29,769 bases of DNA from a virus, in the IMG/VR virus record IMGVR_UViG_3300042691_033556, positions 1-29,769 of that record. One strand, written 5' to 3'. How positions within the stretch are numbered: position 1 is the first letter of the stretch; every line of letters begins with the position of its first letter. Positions 1 to 6,740 of this stretch are shown one piece after another. The notes under the pieces are model-generated. The model worked only from the letters and a program-made list of their open reading frames with translations. It was not told the DNA's origin and made no database searches. The position numbers and the translations under genes are program-made.

Positions 1-222
1 TCGTGTCGAGGTTTTGCGTGCCCGTGTGGGTCGCGCGGTCGCGCAGTTGCGCGTCGGTGGCGTTGGCTGTGGCGCCCGTGGCTACGCCGGCGAGCTTGGT
101 GCGCTCCGCCGAAGTCATGGCCAGCCGCGTGGCGCTGTCCGTCGTCGTGTCGAGGGTTTGCGTGCCCGTTTGGGTCGCGCGGTCGCGCAGTTGCGCGTCG
201 GTGGCGTTGGCTGTAGCGCCTG
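1..222 (-). repeat. 144-bp tandem repeat inside the fiber gene
   Basis: Positions 1-78 recur almost unchanged at 145-222, giving a period of 144 bp or 48 codons. Each unit encodes the motif ATANATDAQLRDRAT followed by TGTQ-LDT. Such units are modular shaft repeats in phage fibers and can change copy number by recombination. Only about one and a half units are visible because the gene is cut by the window edge. Confidence 0.85.
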
Positions 223-664
223 CGGCGATGCCGTCCAGCTTCGACTTGTCGGCCGCGGCCATGAAGCCCGGCGTCGACGGCGTGGCATTGGCGTGGCCGT
301 GTGCGGCGGCGGCGTACTGCGGGTGCGGGTCCGCCGCGCCGGTGTGCGCCGCCATGGTGGCGGCGGCCGTTCCGGCCGCCTCAGCGCCCAGCTCGCCCAG
401 CGTGGGCCGTGCATGCGCGTGGTCTGCGCGGGCGCCCTCGTTGGAGCTGCCAATCGCCGCCGACGCCGCCAAGGCGGCTGGCGTGACCGTCGACGTGAGC
501 GAGCCGCCACCGCCAGTGCCAGGCGGACCCTCGGGCCCCGGCGGGCCCTGCGGCCCGATGAACTCACCGCCTACCGACTCGACCACGATGCTCGGCGGCG
601 ATTGAAGCTCGATGACGTTCGTCGGGGCCGGCTGGACCTCAACGATGGTGATCGGGGTGCTCAC
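1..664 (-). CDS. Collagen-like phage fiber protein, 3' end beyond the left edge
   Basis: The reading frame opens with GTG at 664-662 and stays open to the left edge (about 221 codons), so the C-terminus is missing. The first ~35 residues are a beta-like segment (ITIVEVQPAPTNVIEL). Then come Gly-Pro-Gln/Glu collagen-like triplets, a Gly/Ser linker, His-rich elements such as HTGAADPHPQY, and repeated units with SKLDGIAAGATANATDAQL and a related sequence. These elements are typical of trimeric phage fibers and tail-collar proteins. The GTG start overlaps the TGA of the upstream gene (GTGA), so translation is probably coupled. The gene lies just downstream of portal, where capsid protease or capsid genes are usual in lambda-like phages, so a head fiber is as possible as a tail fiber. 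The family call is firm; the virion location is inference. Confidence 0.8.
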   Translation of the reverse strand, partial: MSTPITIVEVQPAPTNVIELQSPPSIVVESVGGEFIGPQGPPGPEGPPGTGGGGSLTSTVTPAALAASAAIGSSNEGARADHAHARPTLGELGAEAAGTAAATMAAHTGAADPHPQYAAAAHGHANATPSTPGFMAAADKSKLDGIAAGATANATDAQLRDRATQTGTQTLDTTTDSATRLAMTSAERTKLAGVATGATANATDAQLRDRATHTGTQNLDT

Positions 665-1008
665 CGCGTGACCTGGGCGTCGACCGTCACGGTGCCTTGC
701 AGCAGGCGCGTCACTTCACCAGACGGCGCCTCCAGCTCGAAGTCATAGACCGACGGACCCGGCGGCAAACCCGCCGTGGCGGTGGCGGAAAGCACCAGAT
801 CGATGCGCCCCTGCGCGGCGGTGATGGTGATGCCGTTGTTGGCCACCGTCAGCTCGGCGAGCACATCGGCCGAGGTGACCACCTTGCGGATCTGCATGCG
901 CGCCGTGTAGCCCGTGAGGTCGCGGGGCGTGGCGCCATCGCGGACGATCAGGGCGTGCTTCCACGTGGCGCCCTGCTCGATGATGAGAGGCAACCGGGCG
1001 GCAGTCAT
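661..1008 (-). CDS. Small beta-rich phage structural protein (fiber-associated), hypothetical
   Basis: This 115-residue protein reads like small beta-sandwich proteins found next to phage fiber genes. It has the pattern LIIEQGATWKHALIVRDG, then DLTGYTARMQIR, and a C-terminal RLLQGTVTVDAQVTR. Similar proteins are sometimes described as BppU-N-terminal-like or upper-baseplate-like, and I am unsure of the exact family. The ATG at 1008 has a good AGGAG ribosome site that lies inside the end of the portal gene. Its stop overlaps the GTG of the fiber gene, so the two are probably made together and may form an attachment collar. Confidence 0.7.
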   Translation of the reverse strand: MTAARLPLIIEQGATWKHALIVRDGATPRDLTGYTARMQIRKVVTSADVLAELTVANNGITITAAQGRIDLVLSATATAGLPPGPSVYDFELEAPSGEVTRLLQGTVTVDAQVTR

Positions 1009-1012
1009 GGCC

Positions 1013-2518
1013 TTACTCCTGCGTTCCGGCCGAAGCGGCAGACGGCGCCGGCTTGCCGCTCATGAAGCTCATCAGCTCCAGCGCACCGGAGGCGCGCATG
1101 GCGGCGAAGTCGCGGCCGGCCTCGGCGAACACCTTGGCCGGGTCGTAGCCGCGCTGGCGCAGGGATTCGCTCGGGGTGAGCAGGCACGCGCCGATGGCCT
1201 CGACCTCGGCCTTGATGTCCTGGTGCGGGTTGACGTAGTCCCAGCGCGGGGTGGTCCACTCGACGTCGTCGGTGGCCGACTCCGGCACGACGCCCACCGT
1301 CTTCGCGGCATCCACGAACCACGAGTAGATCGGGCTGCACAGGCGCGGCACCAGCACCAGCCACTGCACCTGCTGCACCGACTGGCGGAAGTCGTTCCAG
1401 CGGATGCGCGCCGAGCTGAAGTTCACCTCGCGCATGTCGCCGGTCATCACCTCGTAGGGCACGTCCATGCCGGCGGCGATGAGGTGGAGGTTGAACTTGC
1501 AGGTCTCGACGTAGCCGGGCGCCGCGGTGGGCGCCACGGTGGTGATGTTCATGCCGGGCGGCAGCTGCGTGATGCCGCCGCTGGCCAGGGCGCCGAGGTC
1601 TCCGCTGGCGTCGACGGCAGCCGCATTGGGCGCCGTGCCCACGTTGTCGACGCCCATCCCCCGAGGGACGTCGGACGGGTTCGCCAGGTCGGAGGCCTCG
1701 GCGCCACTGACCAACACCGAAAGCCGGGTTTCGAGGTTCTTGCGCTGCAGCTCGGCGTCCTCGTAGAGCATGAGGTCGCGAGCGCGAGCGATGACGGCGG
1801 CGAGGCGGCTGATGCCACGGCCCTGCCCCGGGCGCTCGGGGGCGAAGAGGTGCAGAATCTCGCTGGCCGGCACGAGGCGGCTGCTGCCACGGCCCACGCG
1901 CTGCGTGTCGCCGGGGTGCTGGTCGAACAGCCAGTAGCCCTGCACGCGGCCGATGGCGTCGTACTGGATGCCGTTCACGATGACGCCGCCCTGCCCGACC
2001 GTGCCTTGGCGGTCGCTGTCGAGCCAGTCGATCTCGAGCAGCTGGATCTGCAGCGGCACGCGCAGGCCATCGCCGGGGCGGCGAGTGCGGCGGCGGATGA
2101 GCACCTCGCCGTCCTGCTCCATGGCGCGGTAGGCCGCGGCCTGCAGGCCGTAGAAGTCGTAGATGCCGTCGGCGTCGGCGCGCTTGACCCAGCGTTCCCA
2201 CTCGCGATCGAGGGTGACGCGGTGCTCGGCGACGGGCGTCTGGCTCTGGCCAGTGATGCCGGTGCCGATGGTGTGGTTCACCAGCCCGTTCAGGCCGCGC
2301 CGGATGTACGGCACGTTCTGCACCAGGGCGCGGGCCCGGAAGCGCAGCATCCGCGCATCGGCGCGGTGGTCGCTGTTGGCGCTGGCGCCGGCGCGGCGCG
2401 GCTTCCAATCGGTGAGCACGGCGCCTTCGTAGGCGCGCTCGAGCAGAGCGCGGGCGCGCTTGCGGCGCAGGCCGGCATCCGGGTTGAAGAAGCCGACAAG
2501 GCGGTCGATGGGGTTCAT
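1013..2518 (-). CDS. Phage portal protein, lambda gpB family
   Basis: This 501-residue protein forms the dodecameric ring at one capsid vertex through which DNA enters and leaves, and onto which the tail connects. The N-terminus (MNPIDRLVGFFNPDAGLRRK) and the segments PYIRRGLNGLVNHTIGTGI, RARDLMLYEDAELQRKNLET and NFSSARIRWNDFRQSVQ match the lambda portal family, and the length fits. Its ATG overlaps the stop of gpW (ATGA at 2518-2515). The order TerL, then gpW, then portal is that of lambda A-W-B, apart from three small inserted genes. No capsid protease or scaffold fusion is visible in the C-terminus. Confidence 0.95.
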   Translation of the reverse strand: MNPIDRLVGFFNPDAGLRRKRARALLERAYEGAVLTDWKPRRAGASANSDHRADARMLRFRARALVQNVPYIRRGLNGLVNHTIGTGITGQSQTPVAEHRVTLDREWERWVKRADADGIYDFYGLQAAAYRAMEQDGEVLIRRRTRRPGDGLRVPLQIQLLEIDWLDSDRQGTVGQGGVIVNGIQYDAIGRVQGYWLFDQHPGDTQRVGRGSSRLVPASEILHLFAPERPGQGRGISRLAAVIARARDLMLYEDAELQRKNLETRLSVLVSGAEASDLANPSDVPRGMGVDNVGTAPNAAAVDASGDLGALASGGITQLPPGMNITTVAPTAAPGYVETCKFNLHLIAAGMDVPYEVMTGDMREVNFSSARIRWNDFRQSVQQVQWLVLVPRLCSPIYSWFVDAAKTVGVVPESATDDVEWTTPRWDYVNPHQDIKAEVEAIGACLLTPSESLRQRGYDPAKVFAEAGRDFAAMRASGALELMSFMSGKPAPSAASAGTQE

Positions 2519-2727
2519 TCGCCGCGCCCCGTGGTGAACCGGAAGCGGAAGGCCGAGCCGCGGCGCGGCGCACCGGCGCGAGCGAGCTCGCCGGCGACGT
2601 GGTCGCGGGCTTTCAGCAGTTCGTCGACGCTGCGGTAGGTGATCTTTCGCCCGGCCAGCTCCAGCGACAGCGCGCCGGAGGCGATGGCTTTGTCGAGCGC
2701 GTCGAGGTCGGAGGGGGAGTAGGCCAT
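2515..2727 (-). CDS. Head-tail joining protein, gpW family
   Basis: This is a 70-residue protein with helices around DLDALDKAIASGALSLELA and a central beta-hairpin around RKITYRSVDELLKARD, the signature of lambda gpW (68 residues). gpW sits below the portal, stabilises packaged DNA and prepares the head for tail attachment. The gene directly precedes portal and overlaps it by four bases. The C-terminal tail is basic and Gly/Arg-rich. The ribosome site is poor (GGGTGAG), so expression may depend on coupling or on the hairpin just upstream. Confidence 0.9.
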   Translation of the reverse strand: MAYSPSDLDALDKAIASGALSLELAGRKITYRSVDELLKARDHVAGELARAGAPRRGSAFRFRFTTGRGE

Positions 2728-2753
2728 GGCCGGCTCACCCTAGGGCGGCCGGC

Positions 2754-2779
2754 GCGGACATTTCAGGGGAAATGTCCGC
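2754..2779. promoter_or_regulatory. Perfect 10-bp inverted repeat between the wHTH gene and gpW
   Basis: The arms GCGGACATTT (2754-2763) and AAATGTCCGC (2770-2779) are fully complementary around a six-base loop. In the minus-strand transcript the loop reads CCCCTG. The repeat covers the stop codon of the wHTH gene and lies just before gpW. There is no T-tract, so a simple intrinsic terminator is unlikely. An RNA-processing or attenuation hairpin, or an operator for one of the adjacent DNA-binding proteins, fits better. Confidence 0.7.
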
Positions 2780-3140
2780 TGGGCGGCGTGCGCCATGGAT
2801 GCTTGACGCCAGTGCGGCCGGTTGGGCGCTTCGGCGCCGGGCAATCTCTGTCCGACCAGCGCGAAGGGTCTGGATCCGCTTGCACGGGCATGCCCACGAG
2901 CAGTGAGCGAATGCCTAACGCATGGCGCCGCGCGACGCCGCTATCGATGTGATGCTCGATCGGAAACCCAGCGGCCTCGAGCGCATCGAGATGTCGGCGA
3001 ACCGTGGATTTCGCCATGCGGCATTCATGGGCGAGATCCTCCACGCGAATCCATCCGCCGGCCCGACGCGGCTTAAGCAACGCAAGGACGAGGCGTGCGA
3101 AGGGATCCTTGTACAGGGCCGGCAACCCCTTCCTGTTCAT
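2763..3140 (-). CDS. Small winged-helix DNA-binding protein
   Basis: This 125-residue protein starts MNRKGLPALYKDPFARLVLALL. Residues ~25-60 form a helix-turn-helix of the MarR/ArsR/DeoR kind: WIRVEDLAHECRMAKSTVRRHL, then DALEAAGFPIEHH as recognition helix and wing. The C-terminal third is Pro/Arg-rich and probably disordered. I chose the ATG at 3140 over upstream starts because it forms an ATGA overlap with the preceding stop and because residues upstream of it in this frame look like antisense translation. It may regulate late gene expression or act in packaging; no specific role can be read from the sequence. Confidence 0.75.
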   Translation of the reverse strand: MNRKGLPALYKDPFARLVLALLKPRRAGGWIRVEDLAHECRMAKSTVRRHLDALEAAGFPIEHHIDSGVARRHALGIRSLLVGMPVQADPDPSRWSDRDCPAPKRPTGRTGVKHPWRTPPSGHFP

Positions 3141-3361
3141 GTTTCGCCCTCGATGAAGTAGTCGTCGCCGTTGCGGCACAGGCCGGTGGCCACATGGATG
3201 CGTATCGGAATGGGCACGCCTTCCGGCCACTCGAGCAGCGCGATGTAGCGCAGGCAGCGGTGCCGGATGCGGCAGGTTTCGTCGTCTGGCCCAAGGCCGA
3301 AGCGGCCTACGCAACGGGCCGTGTCGTCGCTGATGAATCGCCGCGCGGCGACGGTGCTCAC
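3137..3361 (-). CDS. Small Cys-containing protein, function unknown
   Basis: This 74-residue protein starts with GTG at 3361, overlapping the upstream TGA (GTGA), and ends in ATGA with the wHTH gene. It has four cysteines (CVGRF, ETCRIRHRC, GLCRNGD) that could bind a metal, and the phrase GVPIPIRIHVATGLCRNGDDYF suggests a small beta fold. It is clearly part of the translationally coupled run between TerL and gpW. I do not recognise the family. Confidence 0.7.
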   Translation of the reverse strand: MSTVAARRFISDDTARCVGRFGLGPDDETCRIRHRCLRYIALLEWPEGVPIPIRIHVATGLCRNGDDYFIEGET

Positions 3362-3678
3362 AGCCCCTCCGACCGCGGCTTGGTGCGGGGACGGAAGCGC
3401 CGGCAGTGGCGCGGCGTGATGCCGAAGCGCTTAGCCACCACGGCCACGGGCTCGCGCTGGAGCTGCTGCGCGATTGCGGCTTTCTGGCTTTCGCTCAAGC
3501 GCGGCCGGGCGCTGACATACACCACGGTGCCGGCGAAGGCGTGGCGCACCTGCTCGCGGCTGCTGCCGGCCAGGATGTGGTCGACGATCTCGCTGATCAC
3601 GTCGGCCTCGCCAGGCGCGGGCTGGTCGGCGAGCTTGGGCGGTTGCTGGCGGGCGGCGAATCGGCGCATGCGGGTCAC
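3358..3678 (-). CDS. Small HTH protein (Mor-like C-terminus), putative regulator
   Basis: The frame is open far upstream into TerL, but the likely start is GTG at 3678, which overlaps the TerL stop (GTGA) and gives 106 residues. The N-terminal half is helical (ADVISEIVDHILAGSSREQV). The C-terminal half, LSESQKAAIAQQLQREPVAV then AKRFGITPRHCRRFRPR, reads as a helix-turn-helix, reminiscent of Mor-type phage activators or resolvase-like HTH tails. The match is by eye and weak. Position after TerL and coupling to two more small genes suggest a regulatory or packaging-accessory set. Confidence 0.65.
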   Translation of the reverse strand: MTRMRRFAARQQPPKLADQPAPGEADVISEIVDHILAGSSREQVRHAFAGTVVYVSARPRLSESQKAAIAQQLQREPVAVVAKRFGITPRHCRRFRPRTKPRSEGL

Positions 3679-5621
3679 CAGTTGCGGGGCTTGGGACGGG
3701 CGGAGGTACGGGGCGCCGCGCGGGGCGCGGGCGCTGGGGAAAACGGCGAGGCAACGACGGGCGCGGCGGGCGTTGCCTGGGCGGCGTCGACCGGCTCGGG
3801 CGGCAGGCCGGCGCGCTGGCGCAGCACGGCCTCGCGGGTGTCCCAGTCGGTGCGGGTGTAGCGGTAGAGGCGCAGGTCGGGGTGATGGGCTGCGGCGTAG
3901 GCGTACACCCAGGTGTCGAGGGGCTCGTTGCGGGCGCCGCCGCGCTTCTCGAAGCGGTTCTTCGCCGGGTTGTAGGTCTCGCTGATGAGGCCGGTGAAGT
4001 ACTCGCGCGGCAGCTCGCTGCTGAAGTGCACCAGGCGGGCATCGGCCGGCTTCTCGGCGTCGGTGCTGAGGCGGCTGTACAGCAGGTGCTTCGACGCGAC
4101 GGTGCCCACGTGGTGGATGACCACGCCGCGCTTGTCGAGCCGGCCCTTCCAGTTGATGTCGACGGGCTTGCCCTTGCCGAGCACGGGGTGGTTGTTCGGA
4201 ACGGCGCCGAAGATGCACAGCGGGCGCCGCACGCGGTTCTGGGCCTTCGCGTCGCGCACGAAGGTCTTCACGGCTTCAGTGCGGTGGCCGCCGGCGTCGA
4301 TGGCGACGGCCTCGACCACCATGGGCGTGCCGAGGGCCGACTCGATCGGGCGGTTCAGCAGGTCAGTGAGCCGCGCCCATACCTCGGGCTCGGCGGGGTC
4401 GCCGGGCAGCTCGATGTAGTCGAGCACCCAGCTGGCCATGCCGCGGCCCCAGCCGACGATCTGCACGGCGAGGCGATTGTCCTGCGTGTCGACGCCGGCG
4501 GTGATGGCGAGCACGCCGGGCGGCGCGGTGCGAAGCAGGTAGAGCTCGGCGCGGTCGGCGATGACGTTGTGCTTCACCGCCCGCATGGCCGGGTCCTCCC
4601 AGGCTTCGGCGAGGCGGTCGTTCACGAAGGTCTTGAGCTTGGCCGGGTCGCCCTGGGCGTCGAGCCACATGCGCACCAGGTCGAGCCAGCGCGGGCCGAG
4701 GCCGATCGGGTAGTAGAGGCCGTTGACGGTGTAGCCGCGCACGGCCGATTCCGGGTTGCCCGGGATCCAGCGGCCGAGCTCGAGCATGCGCGGCTTGTGG
4801 TGTTCTTGGATGACCGCCCCGCACTCGCGGCAGGTGTACCAGCACTCGCGGCCGTCTGGCGTGTAATGCAGCCCGCCCCACTCCAGCGGCTGCTCGTGGC
4901 CGCAGTCCGGGCACGGCACGTGGTAGCGCCGCTGGTCCGACTTCATCCAGAGCTGCTCGATGCGGCTCAGGCCGCGGATCTGCGGCGTGCTGATGTAGAG
5001 GCGGCGGTAGTTGGCCGGGAAGGCGCTGGTGCGCCCTTCGAGCATGGCCACCGGGTCGTCGCCGCCGGTAAGACTGGTGGCGAACTCATCGAGCTCGTCG
5101 ACGATGAGGTTGCGCACCGTCGTGGACTTCAGGCGCTGCGGGCTGCCGGCGTGCTCGAGGTAGACCTGGCCGCCGGCGAAGTCCTTGAACTCGCGGCGGT
5201 TCGCGCCGTCGCGCGTCGCCGTGGTGGTGAGGGCGCGGCGCACGGCCGGCGTCTCCTCGATCATCGGGTTGAGCTTCTGGGCGATCCACTTGTTCATGGA
5301 CACCTCGCCCGGCAGGCACACCATTGTCGGCCCGGGGTTCTGGTCCATGACGTAGCCGAGAAAGTTCAGCGCGATCTCGGTCTTGCCGAGCTGGATCGGG
5401 AACATGCAGACGACGTCGCGCACCGCGCTGCGGGCGCTCAGGCAGTCCATGGGCTCGCGCAGCACCGGGTTGCGAGCGGTGCGCCAGCGGCCGGCCTCGG
5501 CGCTGCCCTTCGACGACAGCACGCGCTCGGTGTCGGCCCACTGGCTCACGCTCAGGGTCTTGCGCGGGGCGATGGCCCGAGCCGCTGCTCGGGCGATCAG
5601 AGGTGCGGCAGCGACGGTCAT
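3675..5621 (-). CDS. Terminase large subunit, lambda gpA family
   Basis: This is the ATP-driven DNA-packaging motor and nuclease that cuts phage DNA and pumps it into the prohead. Starting at the ATG at 5621 (strong GGAGG site, ATGA overlap with the previous gene) gives 648 residues, typical for gpA relatives. A Walker A-like QLGKTE lies at residues 77-82 and the Walker B region (LIVDELDEF) at ~172-180. A zinc-binding insert has CPDC at 237-240 and a second Cys cluster at 260-267. The C-terminal nuclease domain has acidic motifs in GVDTQDNRL and AIDAGGHRTE. The C-terminus ends in a Pro/Ala-rich tail, where gpA proteins usually contact the portal. Confidence 0.95.
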   Translation of the reverse strand: MTVAAAPLIARAAARAIAPRKTLSVSQWADTERVLSSKGSAEAGRWRTARNPVLREPMDCLSARSAVRDVVCMFPIQLGKTEIALNFLGYVMDQNPGPTMVCLPGEVSMNKWIAQKLNPMIEETPAVRRALTTTATRDGANRREFKDFAGGQVYLEHAGSPQRLKSTTVRNLIVDELDEFATSLTGGDDPVAMLEGRTSAFPANYRRLYISTPQIRGLSRIEQLWMKSDQRRYHVPCPDCGHEQPLEWGGLHYTPDGRECWYTCRECGAVIQEHHKPRMLELGRWIPGNPESAVRGYTVNGLYYPIGLGPRWLDLVRMWLDAQGDPAKLKTFVNDRLAEAWEDPAMRAVKHNVIADRAELYLLRTAPPGVLAITAGVDTQDNRLAVQIVGWGRGMASWVLDYIELPGDPAEPEVWARLTDLLNRPIESALGTPMVVEAVAIDAGGHRTEAVKTFVRDAKAQNRVRRPLCIFGAVPNNHPVLGKGKPVDINWKGRLDKRGVVIHHVGTVASKHLLYSRLSTDAEKPADARLVHFSSELPREYFTGLISETYNPAKNRFEKRGGARNEPLDTWVYAYAAAHHPDLRLYRYTRTDWDTREAVLRQRAGLPPEPVDAAQATPAAPVVASPFSPAPAPRAAPRTSARPKPRNW

Positions 5622-5866
5622 GAATCCTCCCGCGCATGTCGCTCGCTGATGACGGTGTACCGCACCCACGGGTAAGGCTCCTTACGGTCGTCCCTGATTC
5701 GACCAGAGCGCTCAAGCTCGCAAATCAGATTGCGCAGCCAGGCATGCTCGCTGAGGTCGAAGCACGAGATAAGCGGATTCACCTGAAGCGAGCACAGGAC
5801 GTTTTCCGCCGTTCGCTGGCTGGGCTTCAACTCAGAGACCGGCGTAGAGAATGAGCAGAGAATCAC
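5618..5866 (-). CDS. Small coupled protein between TerS and TerL, unknown
   Basis: This 82-residue ORF begins with GTG at 5866 overlapping the TerS stop and ends with TGA overlapping the TerL ATG. It therefore has classic four-base overlaps on both sides. The sequence (SELKPSQRTAENVLCSLQVN, HAWLRNLICELERSGRIRDD, WVRYTVIS) resembles a small winged helix in which the last strand pair forms the wing. An extra DNA-contacting packaging factor or a regulator is possible. No family is recognised with confidence. Confidence 0.75.
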   Translation of the reverse strand: MILCSFSTPVSELKPSQRTAENVLCSLQVNPLISCFDLSEHAWLRNLICELERSGRIRDDRKEPYPWVRYTVISERHAREDS

Positions 5867-6429
5867 GCCCCCTCCCCTGCGATGGCGCCGAGGCGGCGGC
5901 TGGTGTCTTCGAGCAGGAGCTCGACCGCTTCCGAGACGAGGCCCCGGCAGCGCGCCTCGCTTTGCTCCGCGGCGAGCTGCGGCCCGAGGGTGTCGGGCAG
6001 GCGCTCCAGCGCGTTGCGCAGCACCGTCATGGCGTTCGCCACCTGGGCGACCACGTCGTCGACGGCGAGCAGCTTGCCGTCGGCGATCGCGTTCTCTCGC
6101 TCGGCGGCCAACGCCTTCGCCTTCTCCGTGCGCTCGCGCCAGTAGCTGAAGCCGACGCTGGTGCTCTCCGGCTCCGGCCCCGCCTCGTCGACGGGCAGCT
6201 CCGCGGCCGGCAGGGCGCCACCGCGGGCCTCGGCGTGGCGGGCGGCGACGGCGGCCTTGGAGGGGTCGCGCGTGGCCTCGATGCGTGCCAGGGATTCGAC
6301 CACCCGCACCTTGCCGTCGGCGTCGAGCACGAGGCGGCCCGCTTTCTTCAGCGCGGTGACGTAGCTGCGCTGGACGCCGGCGATCGTGGCGAACTCGGCC
6401 TGCGTGGCCAGGGCGGGCAGTGAACTCAC
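5863..6429 (-). CDS. Terminase small subunit, Nu1-like
   Basis: TerS binds the packaging site and hands phage DNA to TerL. The GTG at 6429 is chosen because an AGGAGG site lies seven bases upstream and because it overlaps the previous stop (GTGA). This gives 188 residues, close to lambda Nu1 (181). Residues ~10-40 (TQAEFATIAGVQRSYVTALK) form a winged-helix/HTH similar to Nu1, with VRVVESLARIEATRDP following. The C-terminal half is helical and rich in Glu/Ala, suited to oligomerisation and TerL contact. The longer reading frame upstream is Arg/Ala/Cys-rich and is not likely coding in this frame. Confidence 0.88.
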   Translation of the reverse strand: MSSLPALATQAEFATIAGVQRSYVTALKKAGRLVLDADGKVRVVESLARIEATRDPSKAAVAARHAEARGGALPAAELPVDEAGPEPESTSVGFSYWRERTEKAKALAAERENAIADGKLLAVDDVVAQVANAMTVLRNALERLPDTLGPQLAAEQSEARCRGLVSEAVELLLEDTSRRLGAIAGEGA

Positions 6430-6740
6430 GACACCGCCTCCTGTTTTTCCACGAACAGGGGTGAATGAAGAATGTGCGCGGGCGCGAGCACGGTGCGGCA
6501 TGGCGTGCCGGCTGCGGGCCGCGATGTGCGCCACGTGCGGGGCGTGCGGGCTTGCGCGGGCGTATGCACACACACGCACGCGGGTGCGGGCACACGGGCG
6601 CGCTCGCGCACCTGCGCGCCGCCGCGCATTGCCGCCGAGCCCGGCGCACGGCGCGGGTTTGACCCCGCACAACACCCCGCACATGACCCCGCACGCCACC
6701 CCGCACGCGCCCCACCCCGCACGTCGAAAAGGGCGATCAT
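6426..6740 (-). CDS. Low-complexity coupled ORF carrying iterons, uncertain gene
   Basis: A 104-residue ORF starts at an ATG overlapping the primase stop (ATGA, 6740-6737) and stops at a TGA overlapping the TerS GTG (6429-6426). The double overlap argues for real translation. The product is odd: MIALFDVRG, then Ala/Gly/Arg/Cys/Pro-rich sequence without a recognisable fold, ending LFVEKQEAVS. The DNA may matter more than the protein, since it carries an iteron array and long alternating purine-pyrimidine stretches. It could keep ribosomes moving into terS across a cis-acting site. Confidence 0.5.
   Translation of the reverse strand: MIALFDVRGGARAGWRAGSCAGCCAGSNPRRAPGSAAMRGGAQVRERARVPAPACVCVHTPAQARTPRTWRTSRPAAGTPCRTVLAPAHILHSPLFVEKQEAVS
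6662..6722. repeat. Iteron array, five copies of ACCCCGCAC
   Basis: Exact copies of ACCCCGCAC begin at 6662, 6674, 6686, 6698 and 6714, so the spacing is 12, 12, 12 and 16 bp. Related GTGCGGGGC and GTGCGGGCT units lie in the opposite orientation at 6535-6552. The array sits just upstream of TerS and just downstream of the primase-helicase. It is therefore a candidate for either the terminase-binding packaging site (cosB/pac-like, as upstream of lambda Nu1) or a replication origin. Spacing near one helical turn favours a protein binding on one DNA face. Confidence 0.8.

Noticed and set aside
914-2638. 574-residue plus-strand ORF opposite portal
   Set aside because: Composition is typical of antisense translation of GC-rich genes (His/Val/Gly/Arg-rich), with no motif, while the minus strand encodes an unmistakable portal protein.
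3882-5675. 597-residue plus-strand ORF opposite TerL
   Set aside because: Antisense shadow of the gpA-family terminase.
6662-6722. Possible CRISPR array
   Set aside because: The repeats are only 9 bp long with 3-bp spacers, and no cas gene is near; iterons fit better.
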